The notes beneath the pieces were generated by a model. It ran no database searches. It was given only the letters and a program-made list of their open reading frames with translations, and was not told where the DNA came from. Below, in pieces: positions 7,664 through 16,098 of a stretch of 36,691 nt of DNA. A program made the translations under genes and the position numbers. This DNA is from Nitrosomonadales bacterium. Lineage in GTDB: Bacteria; Pseudomonadota; Gammaproteobacteria; Burkholderiales; Gallionellaceae. Location of the stretch: positions 1 to 36,691 of the forward strand of contig JACPYR010000023.1 of NCBI GenBank assembly GCA_016195965.1, written 5' to 3'. Position 1 is the stretch's first letter, and each line of letters starts with the position of its first letter.

Positions 7664-9015
7664 ACGAGACAATCAAACGCCGCCTGCGCTGCGCGGTCTA
7701 CACCCGCAAGTCCAGCGAGGAAGGGCTGGATCAGGAATACAACTCCATCGACGCACAGCGCGATGCCGGTCACGCTTATATCGCCAGCCAGCGCGCCGAG
7801 GGGTGGATTGCGGTCGCTGACGATTATGACGATCCGGCATTTTCCGGTGGCAACATGGAACGTCCGGGATTGAAGCGCCTGATCGCCGACATCGAGGCGG
7901 GCAAGATTGATGTAGTCGTGATCTACAAAATTGACCGCCTGACCCGCAGCCTTTCCGATTTCTCCAGAATGGTCGAGGTGTTCGAGCGCCAAGGTGTGTC
8001 GTTTGTTTCCGTCACCCAGCAGTTCAACACCACGACCAGCATGGGGCGGCTGATGCTCAATGTGCTGCTGTCCTTCGCCCAGTTCGAGCGTGAGGTCACC
8101 GGCGAGCGCATCCGCGACAAGATTACCGCCAGCAAGAAGAAGGGTATGTGGATGGGCGGTATCCCGCCACTGGGCTACGATGTCGAAAATCGTCGCCTCG
8201 TCCAAAATGCCAAGGAAGCGAAGTTGATCCGGCATATCTTCCAGCGCTTCGTGGAAATCGGTTCGACCACGCTGCTAGTCAAGGAGCTGCGGCTGGATGG
8301 TGTGACCTCCAAGGCGTGGGTAACGAAGGACGGCAAGGTGCGCGAGGGCAAGCCGATCGACAAAAGCCTGATCTACAAGCTGCTCAATAACCGTACCTAC
8401 CTTGGCGAGCTGCGGCACAAGGAGGAGTGGTATCAGGCCGAACACATCGCCATCATTGATGCCAAACTGTGGGGAGATGTGCAGGCAATACTGGCCAGTA
8501 ATGGTCGCGTGCGCGGCAATGCCACCCGCGCCAAGGTGCCATATTTGCTCAAAGGCATTGTGTTCGGCAATGACGGACGCGCACTGTCGCCATGGCACAC
8601 CACCAAGAAAAATGGGCGGCGCTACCGATATTACATACCGCAACGTGATGCCAAGGAGTTCGCCGGTGCATCTGGCCTGCCGCGTTTGCCTGCCGATCAA
8701 CTGGAAACAGCGGTACTTGACCAGTTGCGCGCCATCATGCGCCAGCCCACGATGATCGGTGAGATCGTGCCGCAGGCCATCGCACTCAACGACAAACTCG
8801 ACGAGGCGCAGATTACGGTAGCGATGACACGGCTGGACATCATCTGGGAGCAACTGTTTCCGGCAGAGCAGACGCGCATCGTCAAATTGCTGGTAGAAAA
8901 GGTCATCGTGTCTCCGACCAATATCGAGCTGCGGCTGCGAGCCAACGGCATCGAGCAGATGGTGATGGAGTTGCAACCTGCCAAGGTGGATGTGGATGAA
9001 AAGGTGATGGCATGA
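7660..9015 (+). CDS. Large serine recombinase (resolvase/invertase family)
   Basis: 451 aa. The N-terminal catalytic domain has YTRKS with the expected nucleophile Ser18, followed by the resolvase strand VVIYKIDRLTRSLSDFSRM and the FAQFEREVTGERIRDKI helix. A recombinase domain follows (about 155-270, GYDVENRRLVQNAKEAKLIR), and then a C-terminal region that is shorter than in many phage integrases and has no clear CxxC zinc ribbon. It probably integrates or excises the element to its left. It overlaps genes on both sides (ATGA), so the four genes are translated together. Confidence 0.92.
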   Translation: MNETIKRRLRCAVYTRKSSEEGLDQEYNSIDAQRDAGHAYIASQRAEGWIAVADDYDDPAFSGGNMERPGLKRLIADIEAGKIDVVVIYKIDRLTRSLSDFSRMVEVFERQGVSFVSVTQQFNTTTSMGRLMLNVLLSFAQFEREVTGERIRDKITASKKKGMWMGGIPPLGYDVENRRLVQNAKEAKLIRHIFQRFVEIGSTTLLVKELRLDGVTSKAWVTKDGKVREGKPIDKSLIYKLLNNRTYLGELRHKEEWYQAEHIAIIDAKLWGDVQAILASNGRVRGNATRAKVPYLLKGIVFGNDGRALSPWHTTKKNGRRYRYYIPQRDAKEFAGASGLPRLPADQLETAVLDQLRAIMRQPTMIGEIVPQAIALNDKLDEAQITVAMTRLDIIWEQLFPAEQTRIVKLLVEKVIVSPTNIELRLRANGIEQMVMELQPAKVDVDEKVMA

Positions 9016-9407
9016 CCGCGATCAACGTCAACGGCGCTGCCGACGTCATCCCGTCCAGCGACGGCAAGCTGACACTGAACATCCCGATCCAGATTCGTCG
9101 GCGTGGTGGGTGTAAGCGGATCACGCTGCCGAACGGTGAAACGGGGACGCCGCACAAACCGCTTGCCCCCACGGCCATGCAACTGGCGCTAGCACGCGGC
9201 CATCGGTGGCTGGCCATGCTCGAATCCGGGGAGGCAAAAACCATGCGGGAATTGGCCGCCCGCGAAGGCGTGGACAACAGCTACGTCAGCCGGATGATCA
9301 ACATGACGCTGTTGCCGCCATGGACGATCGCGGCGATTCTGGATGACTCGTTACCAGATGATGCGATCCTGTTCGACATGGTGGTTGATCCGCCGTTGGC
9401 GTGGTGA
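9012..9407 (+). CDS. Recombinase-linked HTH protein
   Basis: 131 aa, last gene of the recombinase operon. The C-terminal half has a helix-turn-helix (TMRELAAREGVDNSYVSRMI), followed by TLLPPWTIAAILDD. The N-terminal half is basic and rich in beta strands (LNIPIQIRRRGGCKRITLP). Small HTH proteins in this position accompany DUF2924-recombinase cassettes, and a targeting or directionality role is plausible but unproved. Confidence 0.75.
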   Translation: MTAINVNGAADVIPSSDGKLTLNIPIQIRRRGGCKRITLPNGETGTPHKPLAPTAMQLALARGHRWLAMLESGEAKTMRELAAREGVDNSYVSRMINMTLLPPWTIAAILDDSLPDDAILFDMVVDPPLAW

Positions 9408-9425
9408 GTGGGGTGCATTTGAAAT

Positions 9426-9446
9426 TGAACGGATTCATACCGTTCA
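9426..9446 (-). terminator. Hairpin at the metR/recombinase convergent end
   Basis: TGAACGG and CCGTTCA are 7-base arms around a 7-base loop and overlap the metR stop codon. On the minus strand an AATTTCAAAT tail follows. It may act as a terminator for metR, or mark the recombination junction of the element. The T-tract is weak. Confidence 0.4.
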
Positions 9447-10346
9447 CCGTCGCTTGTCGCGGTGGGTGCGTGCCAGTGCGACGAAAGCGCGCAGGTAGTC
9501 GATCTCCGCATCCGCTTCTCGGAATCCCAGGAATATCTGCTTGGCCACGCCCTCCGGGCCAAGCTTCACCGGCGCGACATCGAATTTGGCGGACTGTTCT
9601 TCCACAAGCCAGCGCGGCAGCGCGGCGACACCGCGTCCGCTGGCGACCATCTGCAGCATGATGTCGGTGGTCTCGATGATCTTGTGACGCTTGGGCGCGA
9701 TACCGGCAGGGGTCAGGAAAAGGTTGTAGATGTCGAGCCGCTCGATGGCGACCGGGTAGGTGATCAGTGTTTCGTCGGAGATCTGCCTGGGCTGCACGTA
9801 GGCGGCATCGCACAGGGGGTGTTGCGGGCCGACGACTAGCACCTGCTCGTAATCGAATACCGGCTCGAAGGTAAGGCCGAGTTTGTAGAGCGGGTCGGGC
9901 GTCACCAGCATGTCGATCTCATATCCGAACAGTGCGCCGATGCCGCCGAATTGAAATTTCTGTTTTACATCCACATCCACTTCAGGCCAAGCGGCCAAGT
10001 AGGGCGAGACGATCTTCAGCAACCACTGGTAGCAGGGGTGGCATTCCATGCCGATGCGCAAGCTGCCGCGTTCGCCTTGCGCGAATTGCTTGAGGCACTC
10101 CTCGGCATGGACAAGCTGTGGCAACAGCCGGTTGGCGACAGCCAACAGGTACTCGCCCGCCTGGGTCGGACGCAGTCGGCGTCCCTCGCGATGCCAGATG
10201 GCGAGACCGAGCTGATCCTCCAGCTTGCGTACGGTGTGGCTGAGCGCGGACTGGGTGAGGTGCAGTTTTTCTGCGGCGGCGGTCAGCGAGCCGTGCTGTT
10301 CGACGGCACGGACGATTTCGAGATGTGTGCGTTCCAAAATACTCAT
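9444..10346 (-). CDS. metR: LysR family regulator MetR
   Basis: 300 aa from the ATG at 10346; the longer frame from 10406 has an unlikely Tyr/Asn-rich leader. The LysR helix-turn-helix is at residues 4-64 (HGSLTAAAEKLHLTQSALSH). The substrate domain contains the MetR-like sequences RIGMECHPCYQWLLK and ITYPVAIERLDIYN, the latter being part of the homocysteine-responsive effector domain. It is divergent from metE with 112 bases between start codons, the classic metR-metE arrangement. The known role is activation of metE with homocysteine as co-effector. The name is supported by both sequence and context. Confidence 0.9.
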   Translation of the reverse strand: MSILERTHLEIVRAVEQHGSLTAAAEKLHLTQSALSHTVRKLEDQLGLAIWHREGRRLRPTQAGEYLLAVANRLLPQLVHAEECLKQFAQGERGSLRIGMECHPCYQWLLKIVSPYLAAWPEVDVDVKQKFQFGGIGALFGYEIDMLVTPDPLYKLGLTFEPVFDYEQVLVVGPQHPLCDAAYVQPRQISDETLITYPVAIERLDIYNLFLTPAGIAPKRHKIIETTDIMLQMVASGRGVAALPRWLVEEQSAKFDVAPVKLGPEGVAKQIFLGFREADAEIDYLRAFVALARTHRDKRR

Positions 10347-10382
10347 TGGCAAATAATTATATGAATAATAGTAATTGATACG

Positions 10383-10401
10383 TGAAATAATACCATTTTC
10401 A
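10383..10401. promoter_or_regulatory. Candidate MetR operator between metR and metE
   Basis: TGAAATAATACCATTTTCA has perfect TGAAA/TTTCA arms. It resembles the known MetR target TGAA-N5-TTCA but with a longer spacer, and lies 57 bases before the metE start. This is a weak match to the published motif. The position is right, and the surrounding 112 bases are AT-rich as expected for a divergent promoter. Confidence 0.4.
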
Positions 10402-10458
10402 TTCATTGGTTGAGTTGCATACCATGGCGCACCTATTCATTTTATTAAGGGATCTACC

Positions 10459-12687
10459 ATGGCAATCACCCATAACCTCGGCTTTCCGCGCATCGGGGCC
10501 AAGCGCGAACTGAAGTTCGCCCTCGAATCTTACTGGAAAGGACTATCTTCCCGCGACGAACTGAAGGCTAAAGGCGCGGAATTGCGTCAGCGCCATTGGC
10601 AAGATCAGTCCGGCCTCGACCTCGTGCCGGTCGGCGATTTCAGCTTCTACGACCAAGTGCTGGACATGAGCTTCACTCTAGGCAACCTGCCCAAACGCGT
10701 GCAAAGTTTTCAAGGCGATGCGCTGGATAACTACTTCCGCGTGGCGCGTGGTCGTTCGGCTCAGTCGGCGGAAGGTCATACGCAATGTTGCGGCGGGGTC
10801 GCCGCTGGCGAGATGACTAAATGGTTCGATACCAACTACCACTACATCGTCCCCGAATTCACCACCGCCACCCAGTTCAAGCTCGATGCCTCCCGCCTGC
10901 TGGAGCAACTGACAGAGGCTCGCACCCAAGGCGTTAAGGCCAAGCCGGTCATCGTCGGCCCGGTGACCTACCTCGCCATCGGCAAATCCAAGGACGATAC
11001 CGACCGTCTGGTGCTGCTGCCACGCCTGCTGACAGTCTATGCTGAACTGTTGGAGACGCTGGCTGCACAAGGCGTGGAATGGGTGCAAATCGACGAGCCC
11101 ATCCTTGTCACCGAACTCGATGCGGATTGGCAGCATGCCTTCAACATCGCCTACCACCAGTTGAAAAGCTGCCGTGTCAAGCTGCTGCTGGCCACCTACT
11201 TCGGCCAGTTGCTCGAAAATACATACCTGACCATAAATCTACCGGTGGCTGGGCTGCATGTGGACGCTATCAATGGTCGTGACGACATTCAGCCACTGCT
11301 GAACCTGCTGCCTGCGCATAAGGTTCTGTCGCTGGGCGTCATCAACGGTCGCAACATCTGGAAAACCGACCTGAACGCGGTGCTTGATTGGCTGGAGCCG
11401 CTGGCGGAACGGATGGGAAATCGCCTGTGGATCGCGCCATCGTGTTCGCTCTTGCATGTGCCCGTGGATATGGACAGCGAGCAGAAGCTCGACGGGGAGA
11501 TCAAGTCATGGCTGGCTTTCGCCAAGCAGAAGCTGGGCGAACTCTCCGTGCTCGCCACCGCGCTGAACCAAAGCCGCGACGCTGTGAAGGCCGAACTCGC
11601 CGCTAACCGCGCCGCCATCGAGTCACGCCGCAACTCGCCGCGCGTCAACAACCCGACGGTCAAGGCTGCCTTGGCCAAGATCGACGCGAAATTCGGCCAG
11701 CGCCAAAGTCCCTACGTTCAACGCGCAGCTAAGCAGGCTGCGCTGCTGAAGCTGCCAAAGTTCCCCACCACTACCATTGGTTCTTTCCCGCAGACCGCCG
11801 AAATCCGCTTGGCGCGCCGCCAGTTCAAGGCGGGCGAGATAAATGAGGCCGCCTACAAGTCCGCGATGCAGGCCGAGATTGCGCGCAGCGTGCGCGAGCA
11901 GGTAGCGCTGGACTTGGATGTGTTCGTGCATGGCGAAGCCGAGCGCAACGACATGGTAGAGTACTTTGGCGAACAGCTCGACGGCTACGCCTTCAGCGAG
12001 TTCGGTTGGGTGCAGTCCTACGGCTCTCGCTGCGTGAAGCCGCCCATCCTTTTCGGCGACATTAGCCGTCCCAAGGCAATGACCGTCGAATGGATCGAGT
12101 ATGCGCAGTCGCTCACTACGAAACCCATGAAGGGTATGCTGACCGGCCCTGTGACCATCCTTAACTGGTCTTTCGTGCGCGATGACCAGCCTCGCGCGGT
12201 GTCATGCAAACAGTTGGCTCTCGCCATCCGGGAAGAAGTGCTGGATCTGGAAAAGGCTGGTGTGCGCGTGATCCAGATCGACGAAGCCGCGCTGCGCGAA
12301 GGCCTGCCGTTGCGCAAGGCGCAATGGAGCAGCTATCTGAATTGGGCGGTGGAATCCTTCCGCATCACCGCGAACGGTGTGGAAGATGAAACACAGATTC
12401 ACACCCACATGTGCTACTCGGAGTTCAATGACATCATCGCAGCCATCGCCGACATGGATGCCGACGTCATCACCATCGAGACCTCGCGCTCTGACATCCA
12501 CTCGCCGAATATCCCGACAGAGCAGCATATGGTCGAATTAATGAAGAAGGCAGCCGAACGCGTGCCAACCGAACGTCTGTGGGTTAACCCGGACTGCGGG
12601 CTGAAGACGCGCCAGTGGAACGAGGTGATCCCCGCACTGACCAACATGGTCGCTGCGGCCAAGACCCTGCGCGCTACGCTGGCCTGA
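10459..12687 (+). CDS. metE: Cobalamin-independent methionine synthase MetE with internal gap
   Basis: 742 aa, close to the 753 of E. coli. It transfers the methyl group of 5-methyltetrahydropteroyltri-glutamate to homocysteine. The N-terminal domain ([14 protein letters not shown]), the second barrel ([20 protein letters not shown]) and [19 protein letters not shown] are intact. Predicted zinc ligands remain: His650 and Cys652 (HTHMCYSEF), Glu674 (TIETS) and Cys713 (NPDCGLKTR). However, Asp679 is followed directly by IHSPN, whereas MetE proteins normally have about 22 residues there, including the GPGVYD segment. An in-frame 66-base deletion is the simplest reading. Activity is therefore uncertain. 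A 10-residue insertion near residue 103 ([13 protein letters not shown]) also differs from E. coli. Confidence 0.95.
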   Translation: MAITHNLGFPRIGAKRELKFALESYWKGLSSRDELKAKGAELRQRHWQDQSGLDLVPVGDFSFYDQVLDMSFTLGNLPKRVQSFQGDALDNYFRVARGRSAQSAEGHTQCCGGVAAGEMTKWFDTNYHYIVPEFTTATQFKLDASRLLEQLTEARTQGVKAKPVIVGPVTYLAIGKSKDDTDRLVLLPRLLTVYAELLETLAAQGVEWVQIDEPILVTELDADWQHAFNIAYHQLKSCRVKLLLATYFGQLLENTYLTINLPVAGLHVDAINGRDDIQPLLNLLPAHKVLSLGVINGRNIWKTDLNAVLDWLEPLAERMGNRLWIAPSCSLLHVPVDMDSEQKLDGEIKSWLAFAKQKLGELSVLATALNQSRDAVKAELAANRAAIESRRNSPRVNNPTVKAALAKIDAKFGQRQSPYVQRAAKQAALLKLPKFPTTTIGSFPQTAEIRLARRQFKAGEINEAAYKSAMQAEIARSVREQVALDLDVFVHGEAERNDMVEYFGEQLDGYAFSEFGWVQSYGSRCVKPPILFGDISRPKAMTVEWIEYAQSLTTKPMKGMLTGPVTILNWSFVRDDQPRAVSCKQLALAIREEVLDLEKAGVRVIQIDEAALREGLPLRKAQWSSYLNWAVESFRITANGVEDETQIHTHMCYSEFNDIIAAIADMDADVITIETSRSDIHSPNIPTEQHMVELMKKAAERVPTERLWVNPDCGLKTRQWNEVIPALTNMVAAAKTLRATLA

Positions 12688-12710
12688 TCCGCTTCACTTT
12701 CTGCAACAAC

Positions 12711-12740
12711 AGTCCCGGCAGCTTGCCGGGACTTTATACT
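12711..12740 (+). terminator. Rho-independent-like hairpin between metE and glyA
   Basis: AGTCCCGGCA, a GCT loop, and TGCCGGGACT form a perfect 10-base stem with TTATACTT following. It is 24 bases after the metE stop and 13 bases before the glyA start, so it may end metE transcripts or attenuate read-through into glyA. Confidence 0.7.
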
Positions 12741-12753
12741 TGAGAGACTACCC

Positions 12754-14004
12754 ATGTTTGAACGTGCCCGTTACGTCGTCGACCAGATTGACCCCGAAAT
12801 CTACGCCGCCATCCAGCAGGAAAACCGGCGGCAGGAATACCACATCGAGCTGATCGCCTCCGAAAACTACACCTCGCCAGCCGTGATGGCCGTGCAGGGC
12901 TCGCAGCTTACCAACAAGTATGCCGAAGGCTACCCCGGCAAGCGTTACTACGGCGGTTGCGAATACGTCGATATCGTCGAGCAACTCGCCATCGACCGCG
13001 TGAAGCAGCTCTATGGGGCTGCGTTCGCCAATGTGCAGGCCAACTCCGGTTCGCAGGCCAATCAGTCGGTGTTCTTTGCTCTGCTTCAACCGGGCGACAC
13101 CATCATGGGCATGAACTTGGCCGAAGGCGGTCACCTGACTCATGGTATGCATCTCAACATGTCGGGCAAGTGGTTCAAGGCTGCAAGCTATGGCCTCGAT
13201 GCCAAGGAAGACATCGACTACGAGAAGATGGAATCCTTGGCTCGCGAACACAAACCCAAACTGATCATTGCGGGCGCTTCGGCTTTTGCCCTGCGCATCG
13301 ACTTCGAGCGCTTTGCCCGCATTGCTAGGGAGGTCGGTGCTTGGTTCATGGTCGATATGGCCCACTACGCTGGCCTGATCGCGGCTGGCGTCTATCCCAA
13401 CCCGGTGCTGCATGCCGACGTGGTCACCTCGACCACCCACAAGAGCCTGCGCGGCCCGCGTGGCGGAATTGTGCTGACCAACAACGAAGAGATCGCCAAG
13501 AGGATCAATTCGGCCATCTTCCCTGGACTGCAAGGTGGCCCGCTGATGCATGTGATCGCGGGCAAGGCCGTGGCCTTCAAGGAAGCCATGTCGCCGGAGT
13601 TCAAGGTTTACCAGCAACAGGTGGTCACGAACGCTACCGTGCTGGCAGAAACATTGATCGAGCGTGGCCTGCGTATTGTCTCGGGACGCACCGAGAGTCA
13701 TGTCATGCTCGTCGATCTGCGCGCCAAGCGGATCACCGGCAAGGAGGCCGAGCGCGTGCTGGGCGAGGCGCATATCACGGTCAACAAGAACGCCATTCCC
13801 AACGATCCCGAAAAGCCATTCGTTACTTCTGGTGTCCGCCTTGGTACACCAGCAATGACCACACGTGGCTTCGGGGAAAAGGAAGCTCGTCGCGTCGGCA
13901 ACCTGGTCGCCGATGTGCTCGACGCTCCGCAGGATGCCAGCCGCATCGCACAGGTGCGCGAGCACGTGGCACGACTGACAGAGATGTTCCCGGTTTATCG
14001 TTGA
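12754..14004 (+). CDS. glyA: Serine hydroxymethyltransferase
   Basis: 416 aa, the normal length. It interconverts serine and glycine while producing 5,10-methylenetetrahydrofolate, the precursor of the methyl donor used by MetE next door. The active-site lysine is Lys230 in [14 protein letters not shown], and other family motifs are present ([40 protein letters not shown]). The start ATG at 12754 follows a terminator-like hairpin. A short FolB-like gene starts 19 bases after the stop with its own GAGGAG site, making a small one-carbon operon. No unusual residue was noticed. Confidence 0.97.
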   Translation: MFERARYVVDQIDPEIYAAIQQENRRQEYHIELIASENYTSPAVMAVQGSQLTNKYAEGYPGKRYYGGCEYVDIVEQLAIDRVKQLYGAAFANVQANSGSQANQSVFFALLQPGDTIMGMNLAEGGHLTHGMHLNMSGKWFKAASYGLDAKEDIDYEKMESLAREHKPKLIIAGASAFALRIDFERFARIAREVGAWFMVDMAHYAGLIAAGVYPNPVLHADVVTSTTHKSLRGPRGGIVLTNNEEIAKRINSAIFPGLQGGPLMHVIAGKAVAFKEAMSPEFKVYQQQVVTNATVLAETLIERGLRIVSGRTESHVMLVDLRAKRITGKEAERVLGEAHITVNKNAIPNDPEKPFVTSGVRLGTPAMTTRGFGEKEARRVGNLVADVLDAPQDASRIAQVREHVARLTEMFPVYR

Positions 14005-14023
14005 TTTGAGGAGATGGTTCAAA

Positions 14024-14386
14024 ATGATCACCGTGGCGCATCAATCGTGGAGCGCACTGAAAGTGCATACCGAAAGCTACACGGGCATCGAATTGCACGC
14101 CCTGATCGGAGTGTATGAGTGGGAACGGGAGGCGCTACGGCCTCTCGTTTTCGACATACATCTGACTGCGCCCGTTTCGTTCAAACTTTCCCGTAGCGAG
14201 ATTGCGGCACAGTTGACAGCATGGCTCAAACCTTGCCGCTACCGTTTACTGGAAGCGCTGGCCGAACATCTTGCCCAGTGTATGCTGCGGGAATGGCCTT
14301 GCAGCCGTGTTGTGATCGGTATTGAGAAGCCGGGTGCGCTGGGCGATCTAGCGCGGGTGGGGGTGCAGATTGCGCGTAGTGTCTAG
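14024..14386 (+). CDS. folB: FolB-like dihydroneopterin aldolase, divergent
   Basis: 120 aa from the ATG at 14024, which has GAGGAG twelve bases upstream. Residues 13-40 match the FolB fold (YTGIELHALIGVYEWERE, then LRPLVFDIHLT), and the C-terminus has IEKPGALGDLARVGVQIARS with the expected lysine. The middle loop, where FolB normally has a D-Y segment with an active-site tyrosine, is short and reads SRSEIAAQLTAWLKPCRYR without that residue. It could be a divergent FolB/FolX or a decayed copy. The partner glyA supports folate metabolism. Confidence 0.65.
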   Translation: MITVAHQSWSALKVHTESYTGIELHALIGVYEWEREALRPLVFDIHLTAPVSFKLSRSEIAAQLTAWLKPCRYRLLEALAEHLAQCMLREWPCSRVVIGIEKPGALGDLARVGVQIARSV

Positions 14387-14636
14387 TCTGAAAATGTGGT
14401 TACTGCTTATCTGGGGCAATTCTTTCGTCAAACCATTCATCCGAGTCCACGAATAACAATATGAAAATAAACAAACTATTTTTCACCCTTCGTTGACTTC
14501 GGCTTTGGTGAGGTTGGAGGGTCACCGGAGAATTTGGCCACGGAGAGAGAAAAAGTCGGCGAGAGCGTGGTTGTGGTGCGGTTCTGGAAGTCCGCAAGTG
14601 TTCGCACGAACCCGCGCCAGTTCGCGGCAATACTCA

Positions 14637-14669
14637 ATAAAAAAGGCCAACGGATAACCGTTGACCTTT
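14637..14669 (-). terminator. Rho-independent terminator, minus strand
   Basis: On the minus strand AAAGGTCAACGG, a TTAT loop, and CCGTTGGCCTTT form a 12-base stem with one G-U pair, followed by T-rich TTTATTG. It lies about 210 bases downstream of fic and is the first clear end signal for that transcript. Confidence 0.75.
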
Positions 14670-14825
14670 ATATATTGGTGGTGGGGTCGCACCCCGAGTC
14701 AATTTAAGTTATCCCAACGCCTGCGAGCCATTGCGGGCAGCTGCGAAAACCTACCAAAATCCCTTATTCGGCAAGCATCTTATCAGGAAAATCACAGGTT
14801 GTTTTGTCGGCGGTAGAGTAGCTGC

Positions 14826-14868
14826 GGACACGGGTTCAATTGCGCAATCGGGAATTGAACCCGCGTCC
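14826..14868. repeat. 16-base inverted repeat with T-arm-like arms, downstream of fic
   Basis: GGACACGGGTTCAATT and AATTGAACCCGCGTCC are inverted copies with one mismatch and an 11-base loop. Read as minus-strand RNA the mismatch becomes a G-U pair, so the stem is continuous. The arm GGACGCGGGTTCAATTCCCG resembles the T-arm at the 3' end of tmRNA/tRNA genes, a frequent attachment-site sequence. No rest of a tRNA or tmRNA is visible. Confidence 0.6.
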
Positions 14869-14881
14869 TAGATGAGTGGTT

Positions 14882-15931
14882 TCAGCGAAGCTCGTACCAG
14901 ACACCCCGTCCGCTACCGTGCTGGTTCAAGTGTCCGCGTTCGATCAGTGTACGGAAATGTTGCTTGAGCGTATTGCGGCTCGCACCGGTCAGTTTGATTG
15001 CCTCGCCGATCGTGACACGACCATGCTCGCGGGCAAACTCGACGATTTGCAGCGAAAGTTCCGGCAAGGTAGCCAGCACCAGTTTTTCGCGTTCCACCTT
15101 CTTTTCCAGTCGCTTGACCTGCTCGGTCAGCGAACGTAGGAAGAACACCAGCCATGGTTGCCAGTTCGGGGCATCGGTACGAATCGCCCCTTGGGTTTGG
15201 CGCAGGGCTAGATAGTAGGCCTCCTTGCTTTGCTCGATGACGCTTTCCAGTGAACTATAGGGCACATAGGCGTAGCCTACCTGCAATAGCAGCAGGGTTG
15301 TGAGCACGCGCGAAAGGCGACCGTTGCCGTCCTGAAATGGGTGAATTTCCAGAAACACGACTACCCAAACTGCAATGATTAGTAACGGATGCAGGTGTTT
15401 TGAATCGCGTTCTTCCTGCACCCATGTCACCAGTTCGGTCATCAAGCGTGGCGTGTCAAAAGGTGAAGCTGTCTGAAACACGATGCCGAGCTGTGTGCCG
15501 TTTTCATCAAAGGCTGCGACGCTATTGGATGTGGTCTTGTAGTTGCCGCGATGCCATGCATCTTTTTCGCTATAGACGAGCAGATTCTGATGCAATTGCT
15601 TGATATGGTTTTCGGTGAATGTGATGTCTTTCCACGACGAAAAAACCAGCTCCATGACCTCTGCATAGCCTGCCACCTCCTGTTCGTCACGACTGGTGAA
15701 GTTTTTGATCTGCAGGTTGGACAGCAATCGCTCGACCTCGCGGTCGGACAATTTGCTGCCCTCAATCCGGGTTGACGAGCCGATGCTTTCGATCGTGGCA
15801 ACGCGGCGCAGGGCAGACAGCCTGTCGGGGGCAAGCGTCCCCAAGGCGCGCCACGCCCCCTTGAATTCATCAATCTTGGAGATCAGTGACAGAATGTCCG
15901 GGGTGATATGGATTGTGTCGGTTTTAATCAT
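14882..15931 (-). CDS. fic: Fic domain AMPylator with N-terminal inhibitory helix
   Basis: 349 aa from the ATG at 15931. Upstream in-frame residues come from an ACACCCA repeat tract and are probably not translated. The catalytic motif HPFQDGNGRLSR starts at His197, matching HPFx(D/E)GNGR, so nucleotidyl transfer from ATP to a target protein is expected. Ser53-Thr-Arg-Ile-Glu57-Gly58 fits the inhibitory motif (S/T)xxxE(G/N), making this an N-terminally self-inhibited (class II) Fic. The C-terminal 60 residues form a winged helix (RVTIGEAIKLTGASRNTLKQ), typical of Fic proteins that also regulate transcription. Its target is unknown. Confidence 0.92.
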   Translation of the reverse strand: MIKTDTIHITPDILSLISKIDEFKGAWRALGTLAPDRLSALRRVATIESIGSSTRIEGSKLSDREVERLLSNLQIKNFTSRDEQEVAGYAEVMELVFSSWKDITFTENHIKQLHQNLLVYSEKDAWHRGNYKTTSNSVAAFDENGTQLGIVFQTASPFDTPRLMTELVTWVQEERDSKHLHPLLIIAVWVVVFLEIHPFQDGNGRLSRVLTTLLLLQVGYAYVPYSSLESVIEQSKEAYYLALRQTQGAIRTDAPNWQPWLVFFLRSLTEQVKRLEKKVEREKLVLATLPELSLQIVEFAREHGRVTIGEAIKLTGASRNTLKQHFRTLIERGHLNQHGSGRGVWYELR

Positions 15932-15943
15932 GAAACCAATGAT

Positions 15944-16000
15944 ACACCCAATTACACCCATTTCAAGTGCGCCATCCAAAAACACACCCATTAACACCCA
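15944..16000 (-). promoter_or_regulatory. Four phased ACACCCA heptamers upstream of fic
   Basis: ACACCCA occurs at 15944, 15954, 15984 and 15994, all on the plus strand. Centre spacings are 10, 30 and 10 bases, so all copies face the same side of the helix. They lie 13-69 bases before the fic start. The Fic protein has a winged helix, so autoregulation at these sites is a natural guess. Confidence 0.55.
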
Positions 16001-16098
16001 AAAAAACAGAGGCCAACATCATTTGGCAAACTTCCATTACGTTTTAATGAGTGAGTCCGAAACCGGTCTTCAATTGCTAGTGCTATATTTCGATACAC

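Larger units (their letters stand above)
14387..14881. other. 495-base gene-poor interval between folB-like and fic
   Basis: No convincing coding region is present. A 76-codon minus frame (14400-14630) lacks a ribosome site and family resemblance. The interval holds two strong hairpins listed separately, a GGGGTCGCACCCC stem (14683-14695), and T-arm-like sequence but no complete tRNA. It may be a decayed insertion site or the long 3' end of the fic transcript. Confidence 0.5.

Noticed and set aside
7624..8976. Long minus-strand frames opposite the recombinase
   Set aside because: The plus-strand frame encodes an unmistakable serine recombinase. The opposite frames show shadow composition and no start signals.
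12748..14031. 427-codon minus-strand frame opposite glyA
   Set aside because: It is antisense to the well-conserved serine hydroxymethyltransferase and is a codon-bias shadow in spite of its length.
14400..14630. 76-codon minus-strand frame in the 14.4 kb gap
   Set aside because: No ribosome site, Arg/Ser/Pro-rich composition of a random high-GC frame, and overlap with no conserved pattern.
14826..14868. tmRNA or tRNA gene
   Set aside because: Only a T-arm-like stretch is present. Acceptor stem, D-arm, anticodon and tmRNA tag region are missing.
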